Assembly: GCA_900314635.1 (NCBI GenBank)
Contig: OMVY01000002.1
Coordinates: 61,881-125,880 of the forward strand
DNA: 64,000 bases
Reading direction: 5' to 3'
Source: an uncultured Methanobrevibacter sp.
GTDB taxonomy: Archaea; Methanobacteriota; Methanobacteria; Methanobacteriales; Methanobacteriaceae
The translations under genes were made by a program, and so were the position numbers. The notes below the pieces were generated by a model. It searched no databases. It was not told the DNA's origin and saw nothing but the letters and a program-made list of their open reading frames with translations. Positions 36,832 to 46,781 of the stretch are shown one piece after another (the first letter of the stretch is position 1; each line of letters opens with the position of its first letter).

Positions 36832-37311
36832 TATTACACCTCAAATAATTATAACGAATCAATTTAATTCTTATCTTAAAATTTTACTTAAAAAATTTTT
36901 ACTTAAATATATTTTATAAATTATATTATTTAAAACCTAACAGATTTAATAAAAACCAAACCAGTTTAAATGAAAACCGAAAAGGTTTCAAGCATTAGCT
37001 CAAAGAGCAATTGGAATTGATATGACAACTCTAAAAAATGAAACTAAATTGCCTTATCAAAATCCATTTAAATTTTAATTTAGCAACTATCTCAGAACAA
37101 TAAAGATAGTTTATAAATATATTTAAAAATAGTTTGCCCAAGAGCATTTGAAAAGTAATATGTGAAATTACAAATGTAAACCATACATAAAATATGTGAA
37201 ATTACTAATGTAAACCCCGCATAAAAATGTTGAATTACAAATATAAACCATACATAAAATTCAGAAATTTAAAATATTAAAACGGTGATTAATTAATCGT
37301 CTTAATTCATT
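36832..37311. other. Gap with a possible gene remnant and 34-bp repeats
   Basis: On the plus strand a frame open from 36974 to TAA at 37076 reads coding-like (FQALAQRAIGIDMTTLKN) but has no start or ribosome site, so it may be a decayed gene end. At 37161, 37195 and 37228 a 34-bp unit beginning TGTGAAATTACAAATGTAAA is repeated in tandem. The gap upstream of the KH gene should hold its promoter. Confidence 0.4.
37161..37262. repeat. 34-bp tandem repeat, three copies
   Basis: Units start TGTGAAATTACAAATG at 37161, TGTGAAATTACTAATG at 37195 and TGTTGAATTACAAATA near 37228, each continuing TAAACC and CATAAAAT. They abut, with no spacers. The array sits between rio1 and the KH gene. Confidence 0.65.
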
Positions 37312-38271
37312 CTATTTCTTAATCAAACGTTGTGTCAAATCTTCAATGGAAGTGTCCACACCCATTTTTGAAAATTCAAAGCTTATGTTTTTAATGTCTC
37401 TCTCAAGCAGTTCTCCTGCAATGACATGATCCCTTACAACACTCTGTGAAACATCGATTATAACCGGCTTTTCATCATAATTGATAATATTATAACTTGA
37501 CAAATCACCATGGACCAGATTGGCTTTGTTTAGAAACAAGTCCATTTCGCGCACCAGCTTTTCATAAAAATCATTGGGATCACTTGGAGGAAGATTTTTA
37601 ACTGTAGGTGCGGGATTGCCCTCGCCATCACCGATGTATTCCATGATTAAAACATTATTCAGGGATGTTGAAGGTTCTGGAACATTTACTCCAGCATCCT
37701 TGAGGCGGGTCAGGTTTCTGAATTCCTTGTTGACCCATGCTTTTATCAGCTGCCTCTTATTACCCATGCGAACTTTGAATCTAGGATCGCCTGCAATATA
37801 ATACTGCATTTTTCTAAAATCAGATGTTGCTATCCTATATATTTTTACAGCAAGGTATGAACCGTCGTCTTTTACTCCTTTCAAGACATTTGCTTCCTTG
37901 CCTGTGCTAACTGCACCATTTAAAAGGTCCAGATAGCCCTGATTAGCTAATTTATAAAGTGTCTGCAATGTAAGCTTGTCAAAAATCTCACTGGCCACTT
38001 TCCTGTCTTCATCACCAGTCTGCCTTTTTTGGGAAATCAAATCCTGCATCTTCTTATCTGCTTTGGCGACTTTATGGCTTTCAACATTTGCCATATGGGA
38101 TTCATCCAGATATTGGGAGCCTTCTTGAGAATCATCTTCAAAATCAACAGAATCATCTTCAAAATCATTCAAATCAATAGAATCATTATCAAAATCTTCT
38201 AAAGAGCCAATAACATCATCTGAAAAATCTGCAGATTCTTCCTCGAAATCGGATTTTTGACTTCCATACAT
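37312..38271 (-). CDS. rio1: RIO1-type serine protein kinase
   Basis: 319 residues from ATG 38271 (MYGSQKSDFEEE), with GGTG six bases upstream; a TTG at 38283 lies ahead of that site. RIO motifs: nucleotide loop GAVSTGKEANVLKG, Lys in YLAVKIYRI, catalytic VHGDLSSYNII and metal Asp in VIIDVSQSV. The first 80 residues are an Asp/Glu/Ser-rich extension. Rio1 is an atypical kinase/ATPase in late 40S/30S maturation. It is 100 bases from aIF1A and upstream of the Dim2 homologue. Confidence 0.94.
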   Translation of the reverse strand: MYGSQKSDFEEESADFSDDVIGSLEDFDNDSIDLNDFEDDSVDFEDDSQEGSQYLDESHMANVESHKVAKADKKMQDLISQKRQTGDEDRKVASEIFDKLTLQTLYKLANQGYLDLLNGAVSTGKEANVLKGVKDDGSYLAVKIYRIATSDFRKMQYYIAGDPRFKVRMGNKRQLIKAWVNKEFRNLTRLKDAGVNVPEPSTSLNNVLIMEYIGDGEGNPAPTVKNLPPSDPNDFYEKLVREMDLFLNKANLVHGDLSSYNIINYDEKPVIIDVSQSVVRDHVIAGELLERDIKNISFEFSKMGVDTSIEDLTQRLIKK

Positions 38272-38371
38272 AAAAAACACCAAACAATGAAATTCAAAAT
38301 TAAATCAGTAAAAAAAAGCACCCGTAAGAATAAAATAAAAATAAGTAAAAAAAGTAATTAAAAATGTATGA

Positions 38372-38677
<306 letters not shown>

Positions 38678-39015
38678 AATTTGCCTCCTAACGCTTGCCA
38701 ATATAATTTTTATAATATAATATTTAAAAATAATTAATTAAAATCATTAAATGATAATTTTTTTAAAGCTTATTAATTTAAAATTTTAATTAAAATAATA
38801 AATATAATTTTTATAGTAAATATATAATATATTTTTCATTGTATATAAACAATTAAGTTTTTTAAAGTTTTTTACTGCATTTGGCTATCCAGTATAAAAA
38901 TCTCATGAGATACAGTAATATTATCATGAAAAAAAGCCATATGAAAAAATAGATTATTATATAAGTTATCAAATATTAATATAAACATATTAAAAAATTA
39001 GTTTCGAGGAATACA
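38678..39015. promoter_or_regulatory. Divergent promoter gap of aIF1A and moeA
   Basis: A perfect 12-bp palindrome ATCTCATGAGAT lies at 38900-38911, roughly 105 bases before moeA. TATA-rich sequence at 38805-38835 could serve either gene. No coding frame. Confidence 0.35.
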
Positions 39016-40260
39016 ATGGGAGTGGAATTTTTAAAAATAAAAGAATCCGAAGAAGCCAAAGAGATTATTCAGGAAAAATTTGATGAATTATACTCTCCTC
39101 AATCTGAAATCATAGATATTGCTGACAGTTATGAAAGAATCACATTCAGTGATATAAAAAGCAGAATCGATTTTCCACCATTCGACAGATCCCTGAAGGA
39201 TGGATTTGCAATCAATGCTAAAGACAGTTACGGAGTCAATGAAGAGAATCCGAAAAGGCTTAAGGTTATTGATTTTCTTGAAGCAGGATCATTTACCGAT
39301 AAAACTGTGGAACCGGGCACAACAGTTGAAATCAGCACTGGAGCACCTGTTCCAGATGGCGCCAATGCTGTGGTTATGGTCGAGTTTGCAAATAGAGAGA
39401 GCGACAATCCAGATCTTGCATCTGATGAGATTGAGATATTAACCAGCGTCACACCAAGTCAGGATATCGGAAAAAAAGGTTCAGATGTGCAGGCGGGACA
39501 GGTAATTCTTGAGAAAAACAAGTTATTGAATCCTCCAAAGATAGGAGTCATCGCCGCCCAGGGCATTGATACTGTGGAAGTGTATAAAAAACCTGTTGTA
39601 GGAGTCATATCTACTGGAAACGAGCTTTTAACAAACCAAGAGGAAATCAAACCTGGAAAGATATATGATGTAAACAGCGAAATGATAAAAGCCGGTGTTG
39701 AATCCTGCGGAGCAGAAGGCAAAACCCTTGGAATTGTAAAAGATGTCTACGATGACTTGAAAGCGAAGATTACAGAGTCCCTGAAGGAATGCGACATATT
39801 ATTATGCTCAGGGGGAACTTCAGCAGGAGTCGGCGATAACATCCGACAGATTCTGGATGAGATTGGAACAGTTTACATTCATGGAATCACAGTACAGCCT
39901 GGAAAGCCAACTATCCTTGGAGTTGTAGATGGAAAGATTGTCATTGGACTTCCTGGAAACCCTGTTTCAGCTATCGTGATATTTAATGTCTTTGTTGCCC
40001 CATCCATTAAGAAACTGGCAGGTTTTGTAGATGAGCAACCTCACAAGACCATCAAAGGAAAACTTGCTAGAAGAATACACTCACCTATAGGCAGAATGCA
40101 ATATCAACTGGTCAGAGTGGAAGACGGCATTGTTTATCCAATTTTCAAGGATTCAGGAGCCATCTTCTCACTAGCAAGCGCTGCAGGATATACCAAAGTT
40201 TCCAAACAGACAGAAATGGTTGAAGAAGGAGAAGAAGTGGAAGTCACTTTATTCAATTGA
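39016..40260 (+). CDS. moeA: Molybdopterin molybdotransferase MoeA
   Basis: 414 residues. MoeA blocks: FPPFDRSLKDGFAINAKD near 54, STGAPVPDGANAVVMVE near 110, LLCSGGTSAGVGDN near 262 and GLPGNPVSAIVIFN near 314. It inserts molybdate or tungstate into adenylated molybdopterin. In methanogens this serves formylmethanofuran dehydrogenase and formate dehydrogenase. GAGG six bases before the ATG supports the start. Single gene. Confidence 0.95.
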   Translation: MGVEFLKIKESEEAKEIIQEKFDELYSPQSEIIDIADSYERITFSDIKSRIDFPPFDRSLKDGFAINAKDSYGVNEENPKRLKVIDFLEAGSFTDKTVEPGTTVEISTGAPVPDGANAVVMVEFANRESDNPDLASDEIEILTSVTPSQDIGKKGSDVQAGQVILEKNKLLNPPKIGVIAAQGIDTVEVYKKPVVGVISTGNELLTNQEEIKPGKIYDVNSEMIKAGVESCGAEGKTLGIVKDVYDDLKAKITESLKECDILLCSGGTSAGVGDNIRQILDEIGTVYIHGITVQPGKPTILGVVDGKIVIGLPGNPVSAIVIFNVFVAPSIKKLAGFVDEQPHKTIKGKLARRIHSPIGRMQYQLVRVEDGIVYPIFKDSGAIFSLASAAGYTKVSKQTEMVEEGEEVEVTLFN

Positions 40261-40420
40261 TTAATAAACAAATTTTAGAAAAATTTATGCTTTAAGAAAA
40301 AATTAAAAAAAATGAAGCGGATTTATTAATTTATTAAAGTGAATTTTTCTAAAAAAAGATGTTAAAGAATAAAAATTTTATAAACAATAAAGATTATAGA
40401 AATTATTAAATGGTGAAAAT

Positions 40421-40894
40421 ATGGATATTGAAGATAAGATAGTTCCAGATCAGATGATTGCGGTCATTAAACACAAAGGACCTCTCAGCGATATCGGAGT
40501 ATTGACTGCACGATTGCTGGGATGGGTTGAAACAGAGGAGATTGAAACAGCCGGAGACGTTTTTGCAATTTATTACAATAATATAAAAAGATTCAAGGAT
40601 GCCGACGACGTCGTTTACGATTTGGGAATTCCAATAGCTGATGGTCAGGAAATAGATGAGACCCCACTGCTTACCGTTGAAAAACTTATAGAGCACAGGG
40701 TCTTGTCAGCAGTTCATAACGGACCTTTAGACAATATCAGAGCAATCTATGAAGAAATTGCGGAATTCGCTGATGAAAATCATTATGATATTATCGGTTC
40801 TCCTCAAGAAAACTATATCAAAAGCATATACGATGTGGAAAATCCTGAGGACATGGTAACAGAAATTCAATTGCCTGTTATTAAAATGGATTAA
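40421..40894 (+). CDS. GyrI-like effector-binding domain protein (tentative)
   Basis: 157 residues. The duplicated pattern AVIKHKGPLSDIGVLTARL in the first half and SAVHNGPLDNIRAIYEEI in the second fits the GyrI/SOUL-like small-molecule-binding fold, with IPIADGQEID between. There is no DNA-binding domain, so it is a free effector-binding or enzyme-like form. GGTGA four bases before the ATG. It lies 35 bases ahead of a coiled-coil gene. Confidence 0.7.
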   Translation: MDIEDKIVPDQMIAVIKHKGPLSDIGVLTARLLGWVETEEIETAGDVFAIYYNNIKRFKDADDVVYDLGIPIADGQEIDETPLLTVEKLIEHRVLSAVHNGPLDNIRAIYEEIAEFADENHYDIIGSPQENYIKSIYDVENPEDMVTEIQLPVIKMD

Positions 40895-40929
40895 TTCAGT
40901 TTTTTATTTTTCCAAAGGAGCTGTTTAAA

Positions 40930-41250
40930 ATGGCAAAAGAAAAGAAAACAGAGAAAGAGAAAAAACCTGCAGACCTTAATGAAAAGGAACTTAATGAAGA
41001 AATCGATAAAATACTCGAGAAGAATTTTAAAGATTACAAATCCCAGGAAGATCTTGATTCATTCATTGAGAAAACTTTCAACGAAAAAACTGAAAAATAC
41101 AATAAAGAATTAAAAAACAAGGAAAAACTGTTAAATAAGAAAATTAAAGAAAATGAAAAAAATGATAACAAGAAAATGAATAATAAAATCAAGGAAATGG
41201 ATAAAAAATTAGAAAATCGCGTTAAAGCCATTCTACGTGGAAATATTTAA
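40930..41250 (+). CDS. Lys/Glu-rich coiled-coil protein
   Basis: 106 residues, almost entirely Lys, Glu, Asn, Asp and Leu, predicted as one long charged helix or coiled coil (NKKIKENEKNDNKKMNNKIK). No Cys, Trp or membrane segment. AAGGAG precedes the ATG at good distance, supporting a real gene despite low complexity. Likely co-transcribed with the GyrI-like gene 35 bases upstream. Function unknown; the last residues LENRVKAILRGNI are the least repetitive. Confidence 0.65.
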   Translation: MAKEKKTEKEKKPADLNEKELNEEIDKILEKNFKDYKSQEDLDSFIEKTFNEKTEKYNKELKNKEKLLNKKIKENEKNDNKKMNNKIKEMDKKLENRVKAILRGNI

Positions 41251-41326
41251 TTCATTCCTTAACCATCTCTTTTTCTTTAAAATTAAAAATTATTTTATTT
41301 TTTTAAAAAATTAAATTTAAAAAAAA

Positions 41327-42634
41327 TTAATTGCCAACCACCCTTACATCACGAGCGAAAACCTTAGGAAGGATGAAAGATCCTTTTTGTTTTACTTCAG
41401 ACTTAAGAGCATCACAATTTGATAAGATATCATAAATATTTCCAGACATCATGGCCTTTTTAACCGGTCCGGCGATCTCTCCGTTTTCAATAGCAAATGC
41501 ATTGCTGCATTCAACTGAAAAATCACCAGTTATTGGATTAGCAGTATGGGCCCCTAAAACACTGGTGGTGAGGAATCCAGAATCAATTTCGGAAATATCA
41601 ATACTGTTTTTAAAGTCAAAAATGACATTTGATGAGCCTACAGAAGGAATTCCAGCATAGGAACCTCTGAATCCATTGGAAGTGCTTTCAACTCCATCCT
41701 TGTTAGCAGTGTAAATATCATACAGGAACCCTTTCAAAACACCATCTTCAACAAGAGTGGTTCTTTTTGATGCTGTACCCTCGCCATCGCAGACACCGGA
41801 GTTCAATCCCCCGTCTAGAGTCCCATCATCATAAATTGAAAGATTTTCAGTTGTAATCATTTCTCCTGTTTTTCCAATTAGCCTGGATCTTCCCCTTTGA
41901 ATGTTTTCCGCACTAAATCCAGTTAAAAAGTTTGAAAGAAGTCCAATTGCAGCATAATAATCTAAAACAACATCCATGTCTCCAGTTTCTATATGTTCTC
42001 CTCCAAGAGATGATTTTGCCAGATCACAAACTTCAAGAGCAAGTTTTTCTCCATCAAGGTCATATAAATTTGAAGATGTTGAATCGTATGCTGTTGACAG
42101 TTCATCACCATCAATTGCATTTATTGATACTCCGATTCCAAAACCTGTACCCTTGTCAAAGGCTTCCACGCCATTTGAATTAACAATCAGGTTTTCTCCA
42201 TAACTTGATGAAAATACTCCTGAAGATACTTGGCAGCCATTATCTTCAACAACGGCTAAAACGCTTTTCAAGGATTCGATAATCTCATCAAGCTCCAAAT
42301 CATCATATCTATTATCACAAGTATTCTTGACTACCGGCAGTTTTTCAGGAACTGCGAATGAGAAGTATTCATCAGCTACATTGAGCTTGGAGTTAGAGTA
42401 AGCATTTTCGGCAGTTTCAGCAATCCTGCTAACATCGGTTGTGAAAGCAAAGCCTAATCTGCCATCCTTGATGACCCTTATTCCCAGACCAATGTCAAAT
42501 TCCTCCTTTGCAAAATTCAAATCTGTTTTCTGGGAATCCAATTGCAATACTTTTCCACTGCTTAAATAAATCTCATAATCATCAGAGTATTTTGAAATCT
42601 CTCTTTTTGCTTCTTCAGCCAACTCATATAACAT
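41327..42634 (-). CDS. TldD/PmbA-family protein, PmbA (TldE) type
   Basis: 435 residues from ATG 42634 (MLYELAEEAKREI). The family layout is seen: N-terminal domain with GLGIRVIKDGRLGFAFTTD, then TTLVEDGVLKGFLYDIYTA and TGDFSVECSNAFAIENGEIA. The HExxxH zinc motif of TldD is absent, so this is the PmbA/TldE partner type. TldD/TldE are proteases that trim peptides. No tldD is next to it. The frame extends 21 codons upstream without a ribosome site. It follows the phosphatase gene after 127 bases. Confidence 0.85.
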   Translation of the reverse strand: MLYELAEEAKREISKYSDDYEIYLSSGKVLQLDSQKTDLNFAKEEFDIGLGIRVIKDGRLGFAFTTDVSRIAETAENAYSNSKLNVADEYFSFAVPEKLPVVKNTCDNRYDDLELDEIIESLKSVLAVVEDNGCQVSSGVFSSSYGENLIVNSNGVEAFDKGTGFGIGVSINAIDGDELSTAYDSTSSNLYDLDGEKLALEVCDLAKSSLGGEHIETGDMDVVLDYYAAIGLLSNFLTGFSAENIQRGRSRLIGKTGEMITTENLSIYDDGTLDGGLNSGVCDGEGTASKRTTLVEDGVLKGFLYDIYTANKDGVESTSNGFRGSYAGIPSVGSSNVIFDFKNSIDISEIDSGFLTTSVLGAHTANPITGDFSVECSNAFAIENGEIAGPVKKAMMSGNIYDILSNCDALKSEVKQKGSFILPKVFARDVRVVGN

Positions 42635-42761
42635 TAAATCATCTCTTAAACTCAAATGAGCAAATAATTTTAATAAACTAAAAATAATTAAGAACAAACT
42701 TTAGTTGGAAATTAACTAAAATAATTAAGAATTATCCTTAATTGGAAATTAAAGTAAAAAT

Positions 42762-43466
42762 TCATTCATTGTTAAAAACAAACTTTTCAATAGCTTCCTG
42801 GACGCCATCACCATACGGCTTCTCGCATACATAATCGGCGAATTCCTTAAGCTCGTCTTCAGCATTTGCAACAGCTATCTTAATCCCGACTTCCTTTAAA
42901 AAGTCAATATCATTCTCGCCATCGCCGACACCCATCACATTTTCTATATTGAATCCTGACAACTCGCATAATTTCCTCAAAGAGCTTCCCTTGTCCACCT
43001 CAGGATCGGTAAGGTGAATAGCAAATCCGCTGTCATAGACTTCTACATCCATGTCTTTCAAGGACTCCTTAATCGGATCCGCATCAAACAATTTATAGAC
43101 AGTTATTTCAGACAATCGAGCATCATCGTCTTCAGTTATTCTGAGAGGAATCTCATCGCCGAATTCCTGAACTAAAAAGTCATAAGCAGCTCTTCCCTTG
43201 TTAATATCTCCAAGAACAACCATGCGATTATCATTATATCCTTCTTTATAGATTGCTCCGCCATTTTCACAAACCATTCCTCCGCTTGTTCCGATCATGG
43301 TGGCAACCGCATATGTGAAGTGGGAAATATTTCCGGTTACAATGATTACAGGAATTCCTGCATCTTCAGCTTTTCTAAGAGCATCCAAGGAACTATGACA
43401 AAGTCTTCTTTTTTCATCGGTAATGGTTCCGTCGATATCAACTGCTATAGCTTCTACTTTTACCAT
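42762..43466 (-). CDS. Archaeal phosphoglycolate phosphatase (HAD family)
   Basis: 234 residues from ATG 43466 (MVKVEAIAVDIDG), with GGTGA four bases upstream. HAD motifs: nucleophile Asp10 in AVDIDGTITD, motif II VIIVTGN, Lys region ending DKGSSLRKL, and motif IV MGVGDGENDIDFL. The C2-type cap fits archaeal phosphoglycolate phosphatases (TIGR01487-like as recalled); a sugar or nucleotide phosphatase cannot be excluded. Confidence 0.85.
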   Translation of the reverse strand: MVKVEAIAVDIDGTITDEKRRLCHSSLDALRKAEDAGIPVIIVTGNISHFTYAVATMIGTSGGMVCENGGAIYKEGYNDNRMVVLGDINKGRAAYDFLVQEFGDEIPLRITEDDDARLSEITVYKLFDADPIKESLKDMDVEVYDSGFAIHLTDPEVDKGSSLRKLCELSGFNIENVMGVGDGENDIDFLKEVGIKIAVANAEDELKEFADYVCEKPYGDGVQEAIEKFVFNNE

Positions 43467-43621
43467 GGAATCACCTAAAATAATCACAAAAAATAATTAT
43501 ACATTATAAAGAACATTCAAAAATCCTTAAATCAATCATAAAATCATATATAAAAATTTTCAATCATGTTCCAAATATTAAATTAAATAAATCATCCATA
43601 AATTGTCAAACATTCTCCAAT

Positions 43622-44674
43622 CTATCTGGAATAACGATGAGCGATATTACAGGTTCCTTCCTTACTTACCATGCATGCACCAATCGGATGCATTGGATTG
43701 CATGCCTTTCTAAAGAGCTTGCAATCAGTAGGCTTGGCTATTCCCCGAAGGATAGGTCCGCAGATACAGCCTTTTGGAGCTTCTGTAACGTCCTTGACCT
43801 CGATGTCATAAATCTCTCTTGCATTGTATTGGGAAAACTCGTCATTCAATTCCAAAACGGAGTTAGGTATCTTAGGGAAACCTCTCCATTCCCTGCTTTC
43901 AACATGAAATACTTCATCCATCATTTCCTTTCCGACAACATTACCTTCTGTTCGCACTGCACGTTTGTATTCATTGTCAATACGTGGCTCTCCCTGGTCA
44001 ATCTGTCTTAAAATCATATAGACAGACATCAAGATATCCAGAGGATTGAATCCTGCCACTGCCTGAGGAATTCCATATTCAGTTGAGAATTTTTCAAAAG
44101 GTTCAGTTCCTAAAATTGTACAGACATGTCCAGGTTCGATTAAAGCATTCAAGTTTGTTTCACCGCTGGTGATAAGCCATTCAATTGCAGGAGGAATCAG
44201 CCTATGGCATGATACAATTGAGAAGTTTTCAGGAGGTTTGTTTAAAAGTTCGGCAGCAGTTGCAGGGGCGGTTGTTTCAAATCCTGCAGACATGAAGACC
44301 ACATCATTATCAACCTTTTTAGCAATCTCCACTGCATTTGGAATACCGTAAACAACTCTAACATCTGCTCCTTCAGCCTTGGCTTCAGCGAGAGAGCTGT
44401 TGGAACCTGGAACTCTTAGCATGTCGCCAAAAGTGGTTACAGTTACTCCTTTTTCAATCAATTGCAGACATTCGTCGATTTCCCTTGAAGGAACCACACA
44501 TACAGGACATCCGGGTCCTGCAACAATTTCCACTTCTTCAGGAAGAAGGGATCTTATTCCGTGTTCCATGATTGTATGCTCATGGGATCCGCAGACATGC
44601 ATGATCTTAACAGGAGTAGCCAAATCATTTATTCTTTTAATTAAAGTATCCGCCATTTCTTTCATACTTGACAT
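43622..44674 (-). CDS. hypD: Hydrogenase maturation protein HypD
   Basis: 350 residues from ATG 44674 (MSSMKEMADTLIK), set by GGTG five bases upstream. HypD signatures: KIMHVCGSHEHTIMEHGIRS, VAGPGCPVCVVP, and the C-terminal iron-sulfur region GCICGPILRG, CKLFRKACNP, GACMVSKEGTCNIAHRY. HypD with HypC assembles the Fe(CN)2CO unit of NiFe hydrogenases. Single gene here; other hyp genes are not in the window. Confidence 0.95.
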   Translation of the reverse strand: MSSMKEMADTLIKRINDLATPVKIMHVCGSHEHTIMEHGIRSLLPEEVEIVAGPGCPVCVVPSREIDECLQLIEKGVTVTTFGDMLRVPGSNSSLAEAKAEGADVRVVYGIPNAVEIAKKVDNDVVFMSAGFETTAPATAAELLNKPPENFSIVSCHRLIPPAIEWLITSGETNLNALIEPGHVCTILGTEPFEKFSTEYGIPQAVAGFNPLDILMSVYMILRQIDQGEPRIDNEYKRAVRTEGNVVGKEMMDEVFHVESREWRGFPKIPNSVLELNDEFSQYNAREIYDIEVKDVTEAPKGCICGPILRGIAKPTDCKLFRKACNPMHPIGACMVSKEGTCNIAHRYSR

Positions 44675-44950
44675 TATTACACCATAAATTTTATATTTCA
44701 AATAAATAGTTTTAATATTAATTAATAATATAATATAATTAGTTTGTCTTATTTAATATATTTTTACAGAAATTTAAATTTTCATATTAAAAAACTATCA
44801 TGATTTCAAAAAAGAAAAAATAATTTTATCATAAAATTTCCATATGCAAAAACCAATGCAATACTTTAAAAAAAGACAAAAATAATATTATAAAATTCAT
44901 ATTAAAAAGATTTCAAAATAACAAAACAATAGCTGAAAAAAGTGTTTAAA

Positions 44951-46687
44951 ATGTATAAAAATAATAAAATACTGGTTGTAATACCTGCAAGAGGAGGTTC
45001 CAAGGGAATTCCGCGCAAAAACATAAGATTGCTTGGAGGAAAGCCTCTTATTGCACATACAATAGAAATAACAAAAGCTTCCGAATATGTTGACGAGCTT
45101 GTTGTGACAACAGACGACAATGAAATAGCATTCGTTGCCGGAAAATTCGGAGCAAAAACCATAAAACGTGACGGCAAGCTTGCTGAAGATTCAATTCCTC
45201 TTGACCCTGTGATTTATGATGCGACAATCAAGCAGGAAGAGAAGGAAGGGGAAAAATATGATGTGGTAATCACAGTTCAGCCAACATCCCCCCTGCTTAA
45301 AACAAAAACTCTGGATTTGGCTATTGAAAAATTATTGGACATCGAAGAGGATAATGACGGGAATGAAATATCCTACGACACCATCATAAGCGTTGTTGAT
45401 GACAGACACTTAAGTTGGGGATGGGATGAGGAAAACAATAAGTATTATCCCCTTTACAAAGCCAGATTAAATAGGCAATACCTTCCAAAATCATATAAGG
45501 AAACTGGAAGCATTTTCGCAAGCAAAAGAAAATTCATATGCGAAAATTCAAGATTGGGGGATAATATAGGACTTATCGAAGTCTCCAAGCAGGAAAGCAT
45601 TGACATAGACAACTATGAGGACTGGTGGGTTGCAGAGAGAATCCTGAAGAAAAAGAAGGTCCTTATCAAAACCGATGCTTCCCATGACATAGGAACCGGC
45701 CATGTCTACCGCTCACTATCAATAGCTTCAAAACTTATAAACCATGAAGTGATATTTCTGCTGGATGAGGCCAAGCCTCTTGGAATTGAAATCGTAAAAA
45801 ACAACAATTATCCTTATATCACCCACAACACCCATCAAGCTGAAAGCGAAGAAGCAAATCAGGAAGCGAAGGATGAAGTGGTTGAAAAAATCGAAGCCTA
45901 CGGCCCGGATATTGTAATCAATGACATTTTGAATACCAAATCAAAATATACCAAGGCCTTGAGGGACAGAGGTTACTTCATAGTCAATTTTGAAGACCTT
46001 GGAGGCGGAATCAAGTACGCCCATCTCATCTTTGATGCATTGTATGAACATAAGATACCTCTTCAAAACCTTTATTCAGGCCATAATTTCTATATCCTGA
46101 AGGATGAATTCTATTACCAGTCTCCTAAGGAGATAACCGAAGATGTAAACAGGATTCTCCTAACATTCGGAGGAAGCGACCCCAACAACTTTACAGAGAA
46201 GGTTTTAGAATCCATTTTGAAAAGCAGTTATGAAAATGAGATAGAAATCATCCTGGGACTCGGATATTCTAATAAAAAAGAAATACAGGAAAAATATAAG
46301 GACAATGATAGAATTACAATATATGAAAATGTTAAAAACATGAGCGAGCATATGCACAGTGCTGATTTGATTTTCACATCTGCAGGACGAACAATGTATG
46401 AAATCGCATCTCTTGGAGTTCCATGTGTCTGCCTATGCCAGAATGAAAGGGAATTGTCCCACATTTTCGGCAATGTTGAAAACGGATTCATAAACCTTGG
46501 ATTAGGGGTTAATATAACTGAAGAGCAAATCCTGGAAACTTTGGAGTCATTATTGGACAATTATGAGCTCAGATGTGAAATGAGCAGAAGAATGAAGTCC
46601 ATAGACTTGAAACACGGCTTTGAAAACATTGCCAGACTTATCAAGAAAGGATATAAGGAATGGCAGATAGATAAAGCCGGAAAATGA
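44951..46687 (+). CDS. NeuA-PseG fusion: CMP-nonulosonate synthetase plus UDP-sugar hydrolase-like domain
   Basis: 578 residues from ATG 44951 (MYKNNKILVVIPARGG), with AAGTG nearby; a GTG at 44942 is the alternative. Residues 1-230 are a cytidylyltransferase of the NeuA type (IPARGGSKGIPRKNIRLLGG; TVQPTSPLLKT). From about 231 on, TDASHDIGTGHVYRSLSIA carries the catalytic His pattern of PseG, and LLTFGGSDPNNFT and FTSAGRTMYEIASLG continue that GT-B fold. PseG removes UDP from 2,4-diacetamido sugars in pseudaminate synthesis. The fusion points to a pseudaminic or legionaminic acid rather than plain sialic acid. Confidence 0.88.
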   Translation: MYKNNKILVVIPARGGSKGIPRKNIRLLGGKPLIAHTIEITKASEYVDELVVTTDDNEIAFVAGKFGAKTIKRDGKLAEDSIPLDPVIYDATIKQEEKEGEKYDVVITVQPTSPLLKTKTLDLAIEKLLDIEEDNDGNEISYDTIISVVDDRHLSWGWDEENNKYYPLYKARLNRQYLPKSYKETGSIFASKRKFICENSRLGDNIGLIEVSKQESIDIDNYEDWWVAERILKKKKVLIKTDASHDIGTGHVYRSLSIASKLINHEVIFLLDEAKPLGIEIVKNNNYPYITHNTHQAESEEANQEAKDEVVEKIEAYGPDIVINDILNTKSKYTKALRDRGYFIVNFEDLGGGIKYAHLIFDALYEHKIPLQNLYSGHNFYILKDEFYYQSPKEITEDVNRILLTFGGSDPNNFTEKVLESILKSSYENEIEIILGLGYSNKKEIQEKYKDNDRITIYENVKNMSEHMHSADLIFTSAGRTMYEIASLGVPCVCLCQNERELSHIFGNVENGFINLGLGVNITEEQILETLESLLDNYELRCEMSRRMKSIDLKHGFENIARLIKKGYKEWQIDKAGK

Positions 46688-46708
46688 TTAAATATTAAAA
46701 TCAGAATA

Positions 46709-46763
46709 ATTATTAAATTAAGCGGGAATTTATTATTAAATTAAGTTGGAATTTATTATTAAA
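46709..46763. repeat. 23-bp tandem repeat upstream of neuB
   Basis: ATTATTAAATTAAGCGGGAA plus TTT at 46709-46731 is repeated with two changes at 46732-46754, and a third copy begins at 46755. It lies directly before the neuB ribosome site. Confidence 0.6.
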
Positions 46764-46781
46764 AAAAATAACGGTGAGATA

